Shown piece after piece: positions 52,077 through 61,085 of a stretch of DNA of 64,000 bases (within the stretch, counting starts at the first letter, position 1; each line of letters opens with the position of its first letter). The position numbers and the translations under genes are program-made. The stretch comes from Planctomycetota bacterium (lineage in GTDB: Bacteria > Planctomycetota > Planctomycetia > Pirellulales > Lacipirellulaceae), in contig JAKOXH010000017.1 in NCBI GenBank assembly GCA_029781135.1, positions 1 through 64,000 on the forward strand, read 5' to 3'. A model generated the notes under the pieces. It was not told where the DNA came from and made no database searches. It worked only from the letters and a program-made list of their open reading frames with translations.

Positions 52077-53420
52077 CTACGACGTGCTAGCCAAGATTCT
52101 TTGGGCTTCGCTGATGAGTTCGGCGGCGTTTTCGGCGAGGGAAACGGTCGTGCTGTCGCCGGTGGAAAGGTTTTTCACCTGGCACTCGCCGGAGTCGAAT
52201 TCACGCTGGCCGGCGATGACGGCGACGCGGATGCCTTTGCGTGCGGCGTATTGAAGTTGTTTGCCGAGTTTGGTGGATTCGGGGTAAATTTCGGCAGCGA
52301 GGCCGGCGGTGCGTAGCACCGCGGCTAGTTGGAAGTAATTGCCGAGGTGGGCGGCGTCGAAGTAGGGGATGAAGACTTGAGACGGCGTTTGGGCGGTGGG
52401 CAGCAGGCCGAGTTCTTCCATCGCGGCGATGAGCCGGTCGAGGCCGAGCGACGCGCCGATGCCGGGAAGTTGCTGCTTGGTGTAGAGTTCGGCGAGGTTG
52501 TCGTAGCGGCCACCGCTGCAGACGCTGCCGATCTCGCGCTTGTCATCGAGGAGCGTTTCCAGCACGGTGCCGGTGTAATAGTCGAGGCCGCGGGCGATCG
52601 AAACATCGAGCTTCACGCGCTGCTCTGGCACGCCGGCGTTGTGGAGGGCGGACCACAGTTCGGCGAGTCGCTCGAGGCCTTCGAGGCCGCGCTGGCTGCT
52701 GCCGACGAGCGGCCGCAGCTTCGTGAGCACTTCGTCGTTCGTGCCGGTGAGTTCGACCATTTCGACGACCCGGCGGGCCTCGTCGGCCGAGGCGCCGGCC
52801 GTCTCGCACATTTCCTCGACGACGCGGTCGGCACCAATTTTGGCTAGCTTGTCGATGGCGCGCAAGACCTGCGTCGCCTGCTCGGCCAGGCCGAGCGATT
52901 CGAGCAGGCCGTTGAGGACGAGGCGATTGTTGACGTGGATCGTGAATCGCTCGAAGCCGATCGCGCGCAGCAGTTCGTGGGCGACCAAAACGGTCTCGGC
53001 ATCGGCGGCGGCGCCTTGGGTGCCGATGGTGTCGAAATCGCATTGCATGAACTCGCGGTAGCGGCCAGCCTGGGTGTTCTCGCCCCGCCAGACGGTCGCA
53101 ATATGGTAACGCTTGAATGGCGTGCCAAGTTCATTGATGTGCTGGGCGGCGAACCGGGCCAGCGGCACGGTGAGGTCGAACCGCAGGCCGACATCGCGGC
53201 CGCCGTGGTCTTGGAAGCGATAGAGCTGCTTATCGGTTTCGAGGCCGCCCTTACCGAGCAGGATTTCGAGGTACTCGAGGGCCGGCGTATCGATCGGGCT
53301 AAAGCCGAAGGAGCGAAACACGCGGCGGGCCGTTTCGATGATGTGCTCGCGCGCGAGCATCACCCGCGGTAGATAATCGCGGAAGCCCTTGAGCGTGCGT
53401 GGTTGAATACGATCGGTCAC
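52077..53420 (-). CDS. hisS: Histidyl-tRNA synthetase
   Basis: A 447-aa class II synthetase. Motif 2: FKRYHIATVWRGENTQAGRY and REFMQCDFDTIG. Motif 3 region: GIGASLGLDRLIAAMEELG. His-specific loops: SGGRYDNLAELY and LDYYTGTVLE. The C-terminal part (about 340-447) is the anticodon-binding domain. A nested repeat directly follows the gene on both sides. Confidence 0.97.
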   Translation of the reverse strand: MTDRIQPRTLKGFRDYLPRVMLAREHIIETARRVFRSFGFSPIDTPALEYLEILLGKGGLETDKQLYRFQDHGGRDVGLRFDLTVPLARFAAQHINELGTPFKRYHIATVWRGENTQAGRYREFMQCDFDTIGTQGAAADAETVLVAHELLRAIGFERFTIHVNNRLVLNGLLESLGLAEQATQVLRAIDKLAKIGADRVVEEMCETAGASADEARRVVEMVELTGTNDEVLTKLRPLVGSSQRGLEGLERLAELWSALHNAGVPEQRVKLDVSIARGLDYYTGTVLETLLDDKREIGSVCSGGRYDNLAELYTKQQLPGIGASLGLDRLIAAMEELGLLPTAQTPSQVFIPYFDAAHLGNYFQLAAVLRTAGLAAEIYPESTKLGKQLQYAARKGIRVAVIAGQREFDSGECQVKNLSTGDSTTVSLAENAAELISEAQRILASTS

Positions 53421-53452
53421 AACAAGATCTCAGAAGAATCGGGAACGGAATA

Positions 53453-53621
53453 GTCTCACGCAAAGGCGCAGAGACGCAAAGCAGACCAATTCAAACAAAC
53501 CGCTAATCGACGCTAATGAGCGCTAATCCGAAAGGAATTCTCATTAGTGGTAATTAGTGTTCATTAGCGGTTCAAAGAGCAGCGAGTGTATGTCTTTGCG
53601 TCTTCGCGCCTTTGCGTGAGA
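53453..53621. repeat. Nested inverted repeat with ACCGCTAAT core
   Basis: Outer arms GTCTCACGCAAAGGCGCAGA and TCTTCGCGCCTTTGCGTGAG; inner ACCGCTAATCGACGCTAATG and TAGTGTTCATTAGCGGTT. It sits between hisS and the YkgJ-type gene. Confidence 0.8.
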
Positions 53622-53639
53622 AATTGTTTCTTAAAGACT

Positions 53640-54083
53640 TTACGAAAGTATGGGCAATAATGGTGGCTTGGCACTGCGGATGCTGCGGCCCGGCTCTTGA
53701 ATCACGGCTTCGATGTATTCGGTCACTTGTTCGGGGCGTTCGAGATAGAAGTCGTATGTCCAGTCGTCTTCGTATTCGCAATCCTTGGTCGAGTAATCGC
53801 GACAGATTTGCGGGCGGGTTTCGTAGATGCCGCAGCGGTTGTCTGCTTGTAGGTGCCGGCATTGCGTGTGTACGAGGACGTACCAGTCGTCGCCTTCCTT
53901 GAATACGGTGGCCCGTTCGTGTAACAAGAACCAGCGGATGAACTCGTAGTCGGCGAATTCCTCGGGCGCATCGAACGGCAGGGCAAAGTAACGGCAGCAC
54001 TTGGCCGGACAATACTCGCAGAGCACCTTGTCCTTGGGTACCTGCTTGCGGCGCGGCTTGGGCGTGACGACGGCGGTAGACAT
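53640..54083 (-). CDS. YkgJ-family cysteine-cluster protein
   Basis: A 147-aa protein: KVLCEYCPAKCCRYFALPFD, HTQCRHLQADNRCGIYETRP and QICRDYSTKDCEYEDDWTYD. The Cys spacing matches the YkgJ (UPF0153-like) family, which binds zinc or an iron-sulfur cluster; the function is not known. ATG 54083 is used. Confidence 0.88.
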   Translation of the reverse strand: MSTAVVTPKPRRKQVPKDKVLCEYCPAKCCRYFALPFDAPEEFADYEFIRWFLLHERATVFKEGDDWYVLVHTQCRHLQADNRCGIYETRPQICRDYSTKDCEYEDDWTYDFYLERPEQVTEYIEAVIQEPGRSIRSAKPPLLPILS

Positions 54084-54180
54084 GACAGGGACACCTGAGA
54101 TGCTTGCTGGTTCGGAGTTCCGTAACATAACATTCCAATGTGGATTTTGCCAGCCAGCTTGTTGGGCACAGACAGGGATA

Positions 54181-54263
54181 TGTCTCACGCAGAGGCGCGG
54201 AGGCCGCAGAGGGAGTGGATGGTTGGTTCATTCCTCCGCGCCTCTGCGTCTCTGCGCGAGACT
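54181..54263. repeat. Inverted repeat, ACGCAGAGGCGCGGAGG type
   Basis: TGTCTCACGCAGAGGCGCGG and CTCCGCGCCTCTGCGTCTCT are inverted arms around a 20-bp middle. Confidence 0.75.
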
Positions 54264-54352
54264 ATTGTGAAATGCAAAATAGCGCACGGACTATCTTTGA
54301 TTCTGGCTAGTGGATGGAGTACAGCGTCGGCGTTTCTAATGAAGACCGATCG

Positions 54353-54892
54353 ATGAAGGCGAAACGAAAAGAACCACGACCGCTCATTTGTAGTTTTCGG
54401 CCGATTGCGCGGCGGGATGCGCGCGTGCTCGTGCTCGGAACGGTGCCGAGTATTGCCTCGTTGGCGAAACGGCAGTACTACGGGCATCCGCAGAATGCGT
54501 TTTGGCGCATCATGGGGCGGTTGTTCGGGGCCGAGCGAGAACTGCCCTACGACGAGCGCAAGCGGATCTTATGCGCGCGGGGTGTTGCGGTGTGGGACGT
54601 GTTGAAAGAGTGTTATCGCGAAGGCAGTTTGGATTCGTCGATTGAAATCGAATCAGAATCGCCTAATGATTTTCGCGGCTTCTATCGGACGCACCGTCAA
54701 GTTCGAGCCGTGTTCTTCAACGGTCACAAGGCGGAGTCGTTATACCGGCGGCATGTCTTGCCGACACTCGCTGGACTCGATCTCGATTTGCGTTACGAGC
54801 GATTGCCCTCAACGAGCCCGGCGCATGCGGGGAGAAGCTTCGCGGAGAAGCTGGCGGCGTGGCGGGCGGTGGAACGAGCGCTTGCGGATTGA
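54353..54892 (+). CDS. Hypoxanthine-DNA (deoxyinosine) glycosylase, UDG family 6
   Basis: A 179-aa protein: VLVLGTVPSIASLAKRQYYG with HPQNAFWRIM (motif 1 of the uracil-DNA glycosylase superfamily), LCARGVAVWDVLKECYREGS and LPSTSPAHAG (motif 2). It removes deaminated adenine (hypoxanthine) from DNA. ATG 54353 is chosen; 54314 would extend it by 13 residues. Confidence 0.88.
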   Translation: MKAKRKEPRPLICSFRPIARRDARVLVLGTVPSIASLAKRQYYGHPQNAFWRIMGRLFGAERELPYDERKRILCARGVAVWDVLKECYREGSLDSSIEIESESPNDFRGFYRTHRQVRAVFFNGHKAESLYRRHVLPTLAGLDLDLRYERLPSTSPAHAGRSFAEKLAAWRAVERALAD

Positions 54893-54904
54893 AGGAAATG
54901 GATT

Positions 54905-55066
54905 AACCACGGAGGCACGGAGGGCACGGCGATCGAGAGAAATATAAAATGCAAAATGAGAAATGCAAAATATTCAATGCCGAGATGCTATGTTGCCGAT
55001 TCCATTTTTCATTTTGCATTGAAGATTTTGCATTTGCTTCTCCCCGTCTTCTTGTCTCCCCCTCTT
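54905..55066. repeat. Nested inverted repeat, ATGCAAAATGC type
   Basis: CACGGAGGCACGGAGG at the left side; inner AAAATGCAAAATGAGAAATG and CATTTTTCATTTTGCATTGA are inverted. The right outer arm is degenerate (CTCCCCGTCTTCTTGTC). Confidence 0.65.
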
Positions 55067-55073
55067 CTTTACA

Positions 55074-55649
55074 TCAACCAAGTAACTCCAACGCCTTGCG
55101 GAGCATCCGCAGGATGCTCTCTTCGTCGGTGAGCTCGCGGACTTCGGCGGGCGTACACCAGCGGAGGTCGTGGGACTCTTCGCTGATTTGAATGTCTTCG
55201 CCGGAATTGGCGATGAGCAGGAAGCGGATGTCGTGGTGTTCGTGGGCGTCTTCCACGAGATTGCCCGCGGCGTCGTAGCGGGCCGGGATCTCGTGGACGT
55301 CGATGTCGAACGGCATCGTGACACCGTCGATCGGCACGAACCGAAAATTGGCTAGGCCCGATTCCTCTTGCGCTTCACGAAGGGCGACTTCTTCGACTTG
55401 CCATTGGCCATCGGCGTGGCCGCCGAGTTGGAGCCAGCGGTCGAGCTTGCGATGGTGCGTGAGCAGCACGCGGCCACGGTCGTTCGAGAGAATCCAGGCA
55501 GCGGCCGTGATGTGGCCGGGCCGGCAGGTGCGGTCGAAGCAGTTCGGTCGCGTTTCAATCAAATTGCAAATGCGATCGACGACATCCGCCTCGCTGGGGA
55601 AGACGCCGCGATAGCGGGCCAACATTTCGAAGAGCGGCCGGCGGGGCAT
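55074..55649 (-). CDS. NUDIX hydrolase
   Basis: A 191-aa protein. The Nudix box is in GGHADGQWQVEEVALREAQE followed by ESG (REAQEESG). It hydrolyses nucleoside diphosphate-linked compounds; the substrate is unknown. ATG 55649 is used because upstream the frame is a 7-bp tandem repeat translated as repeated NPQPSTL. The tandem repeat begins 5 bp upstream of the start codon. Confidence 0.9.
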   Translation of the reverse strand: MPRRPLFEMLARYRGVFPSEADVVDRICNLIETRPNCFDRTCRPGHITAAAWILSNDRGRVLLTHHRKLDRWLQLGGHADGQWQVEEVALREAQEESGLANFRFVPIDGVTMPFDIDVHEIPARYDAAGNLVEDAHEHHDIRFLLIANSGEDIQISEESHDLRWCTPAEVRELTDEESILRMLRKALELLG

Positions 55650-55653
55650 TGTT

Positions 55654-55725
<72 letters not shown>

Positions 55726-55857
55726 CCAGATACGCGGTTGTCGCGACTTTTATTATGGCGGGTTTTTGTGAATGAGCAACAAACGCTTACGAGCAAAGCA
55801 AATTTGGTTGGTTAGGGCCGACGACGACGTGGCGCTAGTCAGAATTCTGTTGAGTTT

Positions 55858-55997
55858 TGTCCGCAGATGGCGCGGATATTCGCAGATGATTAGGAATGCG
55901 ATATCGCCAAGATAACGGTCTTTCGATCAGTCCAAGTCGATTGTCAAGGACGGTAGAAATCAGAAATATCTGCGCGCATCTGCGTCATCTGCGGACA
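55858..55997. repeat. CCGCAGATGGCGCGGAT inverted repeat
   Basis: TGTCCGCAGATGGCGCGGAT and ATCTGCGTCATCTGCGGACA are inverted. It lies between the NUDIX gene and lplA. The rest of the gap (55726-56055) has no gene. Confidence 0.7.
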
Positions 55998-56055
55998 AAA
56001 AGAAGGTCGCTGATTAGTAAGACTGATGTTGCTGTTTGGCCGATCGAAGTAAGTG

Positions 56056-56859
56056 TTATGCAAACTCGTAGTTCCACGAATCTTGGCGGAACCGGGTGGC
56101 GACGAGTTCTTGGACGTGTGGCAGCGGGATGTTGGTCAGTTCGTCGGTCGTGGGCCAGGCGGCGTGCAGCGCGGCGATCAGTTGCGGGCGGCTTAGCGGC
56201 AGGTTGGCGACGAAGTCGAGGTGTCCGCGGGCGCTGCGGTAATCGGGTTGGCGCGGCGGCATCCGCAGGCACTTGGCAAGGAGCGCGAGGTCGAAGTCGT
56301 AGAGCAGTGTGCCGTGATAGAGAAAGTGGGTGCGTTTGGCGCGTAGGCTGTTGCCGGAGAATTTGCGGGAGGTTTGGATTTCGGATTTCGGATTTCGGAT
56401 TGCGGTTTGGGAGATGCCGTTTCGGCAATCCGCAATACGCAATCCACAGTCTGCAATCACCAGGTCGCTTGTGCCGGCCTGGGTGATCGCGAGGCCAGTT
56501 GACCTGAGTGCTTCTACCAATCGGCCCAGCACGAAGCAGTGGGCTTTGCTGATGTCGCGCAGTTCCGGGCGAAGCTCGTAGCTCAACACGACGGCATACA
56601 TGAGGCACCCCGGGCCGGCGACGATCGTTGCGCCGCCACTCGAACGGCGGATGATGGGAATGTGGCGGGCATCGCATTCGGGGCGATTGATTTCTTGCCC
56701 GATGCGCGTCGAGCGCCCGGCCACGACCATATATTTTGTCGGTTCCCAAATGCGCAAAACTTCGCGGGGATGCGAGCTTTCCTCGGCCAGGTCGAGGAGG
56801 GCTTCATCGAGCGCGACGTTTTCCGCGGCGGTGGGGAGCGTGAGTTCGAGGCGGTGCAT
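56056..56859 (-). CDS. lplA: Lipoate-protein ligase A family, with in-frame repeat insertion
   Basis: A 267-aa protein: ENVALDEALLDLAEESSHPR, YMVVAGRSTRIGQEINRPEC, IIRRSSGGATIVAGPGCLMY (the RRSSGGGa motif), ...RKFSGNSLRAKRTHFLYHG and GTLLYDFDL (ligase motifs). Between GTSDLVI and RKFSGNS a stretch of about 29 residues (nt 56373-56459) is read from a GGATTTCGGATTTCGG repeat; in relatives these two motifs nearly touch. Conserved residues are all present. ATG 56859 is preferred to 56904. Confidence 0.9.
   Translation of the reverse strand: MHRLELTLPTAAENVALDEALLDLAEESSHPREVLRIWEPTKYMVVAGRSTRIGQEINRPECDARHIPIIRRSSGGATIVAGPGCLMYAVVLSYELRPELRDISKAHCFVLGRLVEALRSTGLAITQAGTSDLVIADCGLRIADCRNGISQTAIRNPKSEIQTSRKFSGNSLRAKRTHFLYHGTLLYDFDLALLAKCLRMPPRQPDYRSARGHLDFVANLPLSRPQLIAALHAAWPTTDELTNIPLPHVQELVATRFRQDSWNYEFA
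56373..56459. repeat. GATTTCGGATTTCGG repeat inside lplA
   Basis: TTTCGGATTTCGGATTTCGG tandem words followed by TGCGGTTTGGGAGATGCCG and TTCGGCAATCCGCAATACGC. The length is about 87 bp, a multiple of three, so lplA remains open. Confidence 0.7.
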
Positions 56860-56966
56860 GTGGGTGTTGTCGCACAATGAATGGGCCTCACGCAAGCCGA
56901 TCACGATATTACGACTGCCGAGTCACTCAGTTGACGCTGAGGTGCTCTTCGTGGGAGACTGGAACT

Positions 56967-57140
56967 GTCTCACGCCAAGGCGCAAAGGCGCGAAGGAGGA
57001 AGTATTAAAGCCAGCAGACCGCTAATCGACGCTAATGGCCGCTAATTTCAATGGATGGCTTTATCCATTAGCGACTATTAGCGTTAATTAGCGGTGAACA
57101 TGTTTTTGAATTCCTTTGCGCCTTGGCGTCTTTGCGTGAG
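56967..57140. repeat. Nested inverted repeat with ACCGCTAAT core
   Basis: Outer CTGTCTCACGCCAAGGCGCA and TTTGCGCCTTGGCGTCTTTG; inner GACCGCTAATCGACGCTAAT and AGCGTTAATTAGCGGT. It lies directly before the HEAT-repeat gene. Confidence 0.8.
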
Positions 57141-57164
57141 GTTCTTGATACGCACGATTGAACC

Positions 57165-58241
57165 ATGAACGACCCATCCACAATTTCTGATGAGCTGCGG
57201 GGCGGGCCTTTGCGGCCGCCGCTGGGCGAAGAGCTGTTGCCGCCGGTCGAGCAGCCCTCGGCCAGGTTCATTATTCAGTTGTTCGTGGTGCCGGCGCTCA
57301 TCGTCATGGGCATTGTGGCCGTGTGGCTCACGCTGAATTGGCTGGTGCGCAGTGCCACGATCGACCCGAACAAGCTGATCGAAGGCATCGAGCGTGGGCC
57401 GAGTGTGGCCCGGTGGCAGCGGGCCAGCGAACTGGCCGAGATGCTCAATAGTAATCGCTACCCGGAACTGAAGCAGAACAAGGAAGTCGCGGCACATCTG
57501 GCGCAAATTCTGGATCGCGAGATCGATCACTCGAAGGACGGCCAGGACAGCCAGCAGGATGCGACGCTGCGGTATTTTTTGACGAGTGCATTGGGCGAGT
57601 TTCAGGTTGATGACGGGGTCGATGCACTGCTGAAGGCAGCCGAAACGAATCGCGGCGAGGACGATAAGCTGGTGCGCCGGGCCGCGATCGAAGCCATTGC
57701 GATCCGCGCGTTTAGCATGCAACAGCTCAACCCTCCGCAGCAACTGACGAACGCGAATTTGGACGCGGCGCTCATCAAGCTCTCGCAGGATGAAGACCCC
57801 GAGATTCGGTTGCGGGCGGCGTTTGCGTTGGGCAAATTGGGCACGCCGGCGGCGATCCAGCGGTTGGAAGTATTGGTGAACGACCCGAACGTCGATACGC
57901 GCACCAATGCGGCGATCGCGCTCGCACATCGCGGCAATACCAAGGCCGTGGAAACGCTGGTCGAAATGCTCGACCTTTCCGAGCCACCACGCGAGGCGGA
58001 AAAGAACGACGTCGCAAGTGGAGGCGAGCCAGGTTTCAAGAAAGCGGTGGTGATTGCGAGTGCGATCGATGCGGCCCACGCGCTCGCACGGCAGAATCCT
58101 CAGGCGGATTTATCGAGCGTTGTGAAGGCGCTCGAACAACTCGCGGCCGCCGATGCGAAGACGCTCGAGGCGGCGCATGTGCCGCCCAGCGTGGTGGTCG
58201 ATGCGAAGCGAGCGCTCGAGCTGCTGAAGGCGAAGCAGTAA
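57165..58241 (+). CDS. Membrane-anchored HEAT-repeat protein
   Basis: A 358-aa protein. One membrane segment (LFVVPALIVMGIVAVWLTLN) is followed by HEAT-like repeats: ALIKLSQDEDPEIRLRAAFA, LGKLGTPAAIQRLEVLVNDP, NVDTRTNAAIALAHRGNTKA. Such repeats bind proteins. The function is unknown. It starts right after the nested repeat. Confidence 0.85.
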   Translation: MNDPSTISDELRGGPLRPPLGEELLPPVEQPSARFIIQLFVVPALIVMGIVAVWLTLNWLVRSATIDPNKLIEGIERGPSVARWQRASELAEMLNSNRYPELKQNKEVAAHLAQILDREIDHSKDGQDSQQDATLRYFLTSALGEFQVDDGVDALLKAAETNRGEDDKLVRRAAIEAIAIRAFSMQQLNPPQQLTNANLDAALIKLSQDEDPEIRLRAAFALGKLGTPAAIQRLEVLVNDPNVDTRTNAAIALAHRGNTKAVETLVEMLDLSEPPREAEKNDVASGGEPGFKKAVVIASAIDAAHALARQNPQADLSSVVKALEQLAAADAKTLEAAHVPPSVVVDAKRALELLKAKQ

Positions 58242-58806
58242 GAACGTGTTGTGAAATTCGACTGCTTGGTTCGAAACCCTCTCCCTCCGGGAGAGGGAGA
58301 ATTCTAAAACACGCACTAAAGAAATGTTGCCGGACGGACAGGAATGTCCGTCCTCCAGGGAGGGCTAAGATCGGCCGTAACCGGGCGTATGATTGTTTTT
58401 TGAGGGTCCGGGGCGGGCACTGTTCGCAGCGGCTTGGCAGCCGCCGCTAAAGACGGCCACTGTGTATCACGAAGCGCCGATGCGTGGCGTGGTATTCTGT
58501 GCCGGTTGTAGCGGCTGCGCGAGGCGGGGGCTGTTCTAAATCGCCACGTTGTTAGGTTGTGCCGTTGCTTTCCGGCAACGAGTCGGCGAACAATGAGGTA
58601 GATTCGAGATTTTCTCAAGAATCGTAAAGCATTGTCCGGAGCGTAGTTCATTCTTTGATAGCGGCGCAGCGATGCAGTGCTGGCGTTTGCCTGACGGCCG
58701 ATGGCTCGCCAAATATAGAGAAGAAGCTTATCCGGGCGACAGGAGGGTCCCAGGGGTCATGGCACGGATGCGGCTCATTTTACTCGTCTTGTGAGATCAC
58801 GGGGTC
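58242..58806. other. Gene-free region
   Basis: Contains a CCCTCTCCCTCCGGGAGAGGG hairpin (about 58272-58295) and a GGACGGACAGGAATGTCCGTCC palindrome (58334-58355). No gene is visible. Confidence 0.5.
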
Positions 58807-59952
58807 ATGACTAATCGAATTCGTTCGGGCTTTGTTTTTGGCTGGTTGTTGCTCGGCGTGAGTGCGTTTGCGCCGCGGCTTAGTGCGCAGTGCTGCCAAA
58901 CTTGCTACCGGTTGGAATGCCAGACGGTATGGGAAGAGCGGCAGGCCACGTGCTACAAGCAGGTGTGCGAAACGGTCGTCGATTCGCAGGAAATCACGCG
59001 GCAAGTGCCCGTGTGGGAAACCGAGATGCGCGAGAATCGCTACAAGGTGCTGCGGCCCGTGCATGAGACGAGCATGCGCGAAGAGCGGTACACCGTGCAG
59101 CGGCCCGTCTCTGAAACCGTGATGCGCGACACCAGCTACAACGTGGTGCGCAACGTGATCGAGACGAGCGAGCGCGAAGAAACGTACATCGTGCAGCGGC
59201 CGGTCTGTGAAACGGCGATGCGGCAAGAGCAATTCGTCGTGCAGCGGCCGGTGACCGAGACGGTGATGCAGCCGCAGGTACGCACCGTGATGCAGCCGGT
59301 GACCACGTGCCAGACGCAGCTTGTTGATCGTGGTTGCTTTGTGAACCAGGTGACGTGCGTGCCAGGCGTGCAGACGTTGCCGCGGCTCACGTGGCTGCCG
59401 CCGACCCAGGTGTGCGATCCGCAGACGGGGTTGGTTCAGTTTCAACGTGGCGGGCTGGCGTGGCAGACTGGCTTCACGCCGTCGCAACAAGTCGTGCAAC
59501 GCGTCTGGCAGCCGAATGTGCAGGCCCAGCAGGTTTCCACGGTGCAGTACGTGCCGCAGCAAGTGACCGAGCAGGTGCCGGTGCAGGTCTGCCGGATGGT
59601 GGCGGAGACGCAGGTTCGGCAAGTGCCGGTACAGGTCACGCGGATGGTGCAAGAGCAGCAAGTCCGCAAGGTGCCGGTGCAGACCTGCCGGCAGGTTGTG
59701 GAACGCGTGCCCCGGCAAGAAGCGGTGCAAGTGTGCCGGATGGTGACGGAAGAGCAAGTCCGCCAAGTGCCCGTGACGACGTGCCGGATGGTCGAGGAAG
59801 AGCGCGTCGAGCCGTACCAGGTGCGGGTGTGCAAGTGGGTGTGCGAGAAGCAGACCGTTCAAGTGCCGAGGACGGTTACGAGGCAGGTGCCCGTGACCTA
59901 CACCTACAAGGTGCCGCGCACGGTGATGGTGCGGGTGCCGGTGAGCGGCTAA
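58807..59952 (+). CDS. Secreted YTV-repeat-like cell-surface protein
   Basis: A 381-aa protein with a signal (SGFVFGWLLLGVSAFAPRLS) and Cys near the start (QCCQTCYRLECQTVWEERQA). Repeats of about 24 residues include REERYTVQRPVSETVMRDTS and REETYIVQRPVCETAMRQEQ; the second half has VPVQVCRMVAETQVRQVPVQ repeats. These resemble the YTV-domain proteins of planctomycete cell walls. The Cys residues may form disulfide links. Confidence 0.8.
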   Translation: MTNRIRSGFVFGWLLLGVSAFAPRLSAQCCQTCYRLECQTVWEERQATCYKQVCETVVDSQEITRQVPVWETEMRENRYKVLRPVHETSMREERYTVQRPVSETVMRDTSYNVVRNVIETSEREETYIVQRPVCETAMRQEQFVVQRPVTETVMQPQVRTVMQPVTTCQTQLVDRGCFVNQVTCVPGVQTLPRLTWLPPTQVCDPQTGLVQFQRGGLAWQTGFTPSQQVVQRVWQPNVQAQQVSTVQYVPQQVTEQVPVQVCRMVAETQVRQVPVQVTRMVQEQQVRKVPVQTCRQVVERVPRQEAVQVCRMVTEEQVRQVPVTTCRMVEEERVEPYQVRVCKWVCEKQTVQVPRTVTRQVPVTYTYKVPRTVMVRVPVSG

Positions 59953-59982
59953 GACCGACGCCGATGACGCTGTGAAGAAGAC

Positions 59983-60073
59983 CGTGGGAGGCGTCTCCGA
60001 CGCCGATGACGCGCTCCATTGTGACACGTCATCGGCCTCAGAGAGGCCTCCCACAACTGAGAGGCCTCCCACA
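59983..60073. repeat. GGGAGGCGTCTCCGACGCC element
   Basis: GTGGGAGGCGTCTCCGACGC and GCCTCAGAGAGGCCTCCCAC are inverted, followed by an additional GAGAGGCCTCCCACAG. The relative at 60929-61000 has the two arms in the reverse order. Confidence 0.75.
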
Positions 60074-60095
60074 GTCCAAGTTCCGGACGCTACGG

Positions 60096-60821
60096 TCAGT
60101 TCACGACCTGCTTGCCCGAGAAGGGGAAGCTGCCGCGGTCGCCTGCGACGTCGTAGTCGGCATCGCCGCTAACGCTGGAACCATCGATGGTTCCATGGAA
60201 GATGACATTGGCAACTGCGCCTTCCGAGGTCTTCGCGGCGACCGACAGCGTCGCCTTATTGCCCTCGACCTTCAGACTCTTGGCCAGCAGTTCGTAATCG
60301 TCGCCGACGCACCAGCCATACAGCGTGTCGTCCTTCTCGAACACATGGATGGTGGGTTCTTGTTTTTCGCCCTCGGGCGTGGTGAAGTTCAACTTCCACT
60401 CGGCGACGTGGGGCAGATTGGCCGGATCAACTCGTTCGCCGCGGAAATCCCAGCTGCCGGTTTCGCCGCCGGCAATGCAGAACTCGCCCTTGCCCGAGCA
60501 ACGATTGTCGCCATCGGCTTTGGCCACAAGCTTGACCGTAATCTTTCCATCCTTTTGGCGCGGCACGATCGTGAGTTCCAGGGCGTCGTCCTTGACCGTG
60601 ACGTTCTTGAACGCCTGGGGTTCCTCTTTGTCGAGGTACCAGGCGACCAGCTCATCGTGTTGGCGGCCGACGACCACAATGGGTGTACGCTCCGTGCCGT
60701 CGGGCGTGGTGAACGTAAGCCGCCAAGCGCCGACGACCTCGGGGGCGATCGCCTTGATATCGGCCGCGGACGCGGTCAAATTGCCCAACAGCATGAGGCT
60801 AAAGACTAGAAACCATCTCAT
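60096..60821 (-). CDS. Secreted beta-rich hypothetical protein
   Basis: A 241-aa protein with a signal peptide (FLVFSLMLLGNLTASAAD). It holds two similar halves: VVGAWRLTFTTPDGTERTPI and VAEWKLNFTTPEGEKQEPTI, so it probably arose by duplication. Two Cys residues are nearby. The role is unknown. Confidence 0.75.
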   Translation of the reverse strand: MRWFLVFSLMLLGNLTASAADIKAIAPEVVGAWRLTFTTPDGTERTPIVVVGRQHDELVAWYLDKEEPQAFKNVTVKDDALELTIVPRQKDGKITVKLVAKADGDNRCSGKGEFCIAGGETGSWDFRGERVDPANLPHVAEWKLNFTTPEGEKQEPTIHVFEKDDTLYGWCVGDDYELLAKSLKVEGNKATLSVAAKTSEGAVANVIFHGTIDGSSVSGDADYDVAGDRGSFPFSGKQVVN

Positions 60822-60928
60822 AACAAAACCTCCATAACAACAGGAACAACAGCGGTCCGACGCGCCTCCGGCGGCCAGACCGCACTACAAAACTAACGAA
60901 TGTATTGAGGCCGGGTAAGCATTAGTTT

Positions 60929-61000
60929 GTGGGAGGCCTCTCTGAGGCCGATGGGGTGTTGCATTGGATAGCGTCATCGGCGTCGGAGACGCCTCCCACA
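60929..61000. repeat. GGGAGGCCTCTCTGAGGCC element
   Basis: GTGGGAGGCCTCTCTGAGGC and GCGTCGGAGACGCCTCCCAC are inverted. It is next to the 24-bp tandem repeats. Confidence 0.75.
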
Positions 61001-61085
61001 GGTTTTCCAAACACCTTTCCACAGGTTTTCCAAACACCCCTTCCACTTGTTTTTCAAACGCCTCTTCCACAGATTTTCAAGATAC
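60996..61085. repeat. Four degenerate 23-24-bp tandem repeats
   Basis: Copies begin CACAGGTTTTCCAAACACC (twice), CACTTGTTTTTCAAACGCC and CACAGATTTTCAAGATACC. They adjoin the palindrome at 60929-61000 and the end of the next gene. Confidence 0.75.

Noticed and set aside
57084-58079. A 331-codon minus-strand frame opposite the HEAT protein
   Set aside because: Shadow; the plus strand has a membrane anchor and HEAT repeats.
60996-61085. CRISPR array or replication origin
   Set aside because: The repeats are directly adjacent with no spacers and differ from each other; DnaA-box similarity is weak and no replication genes are near.
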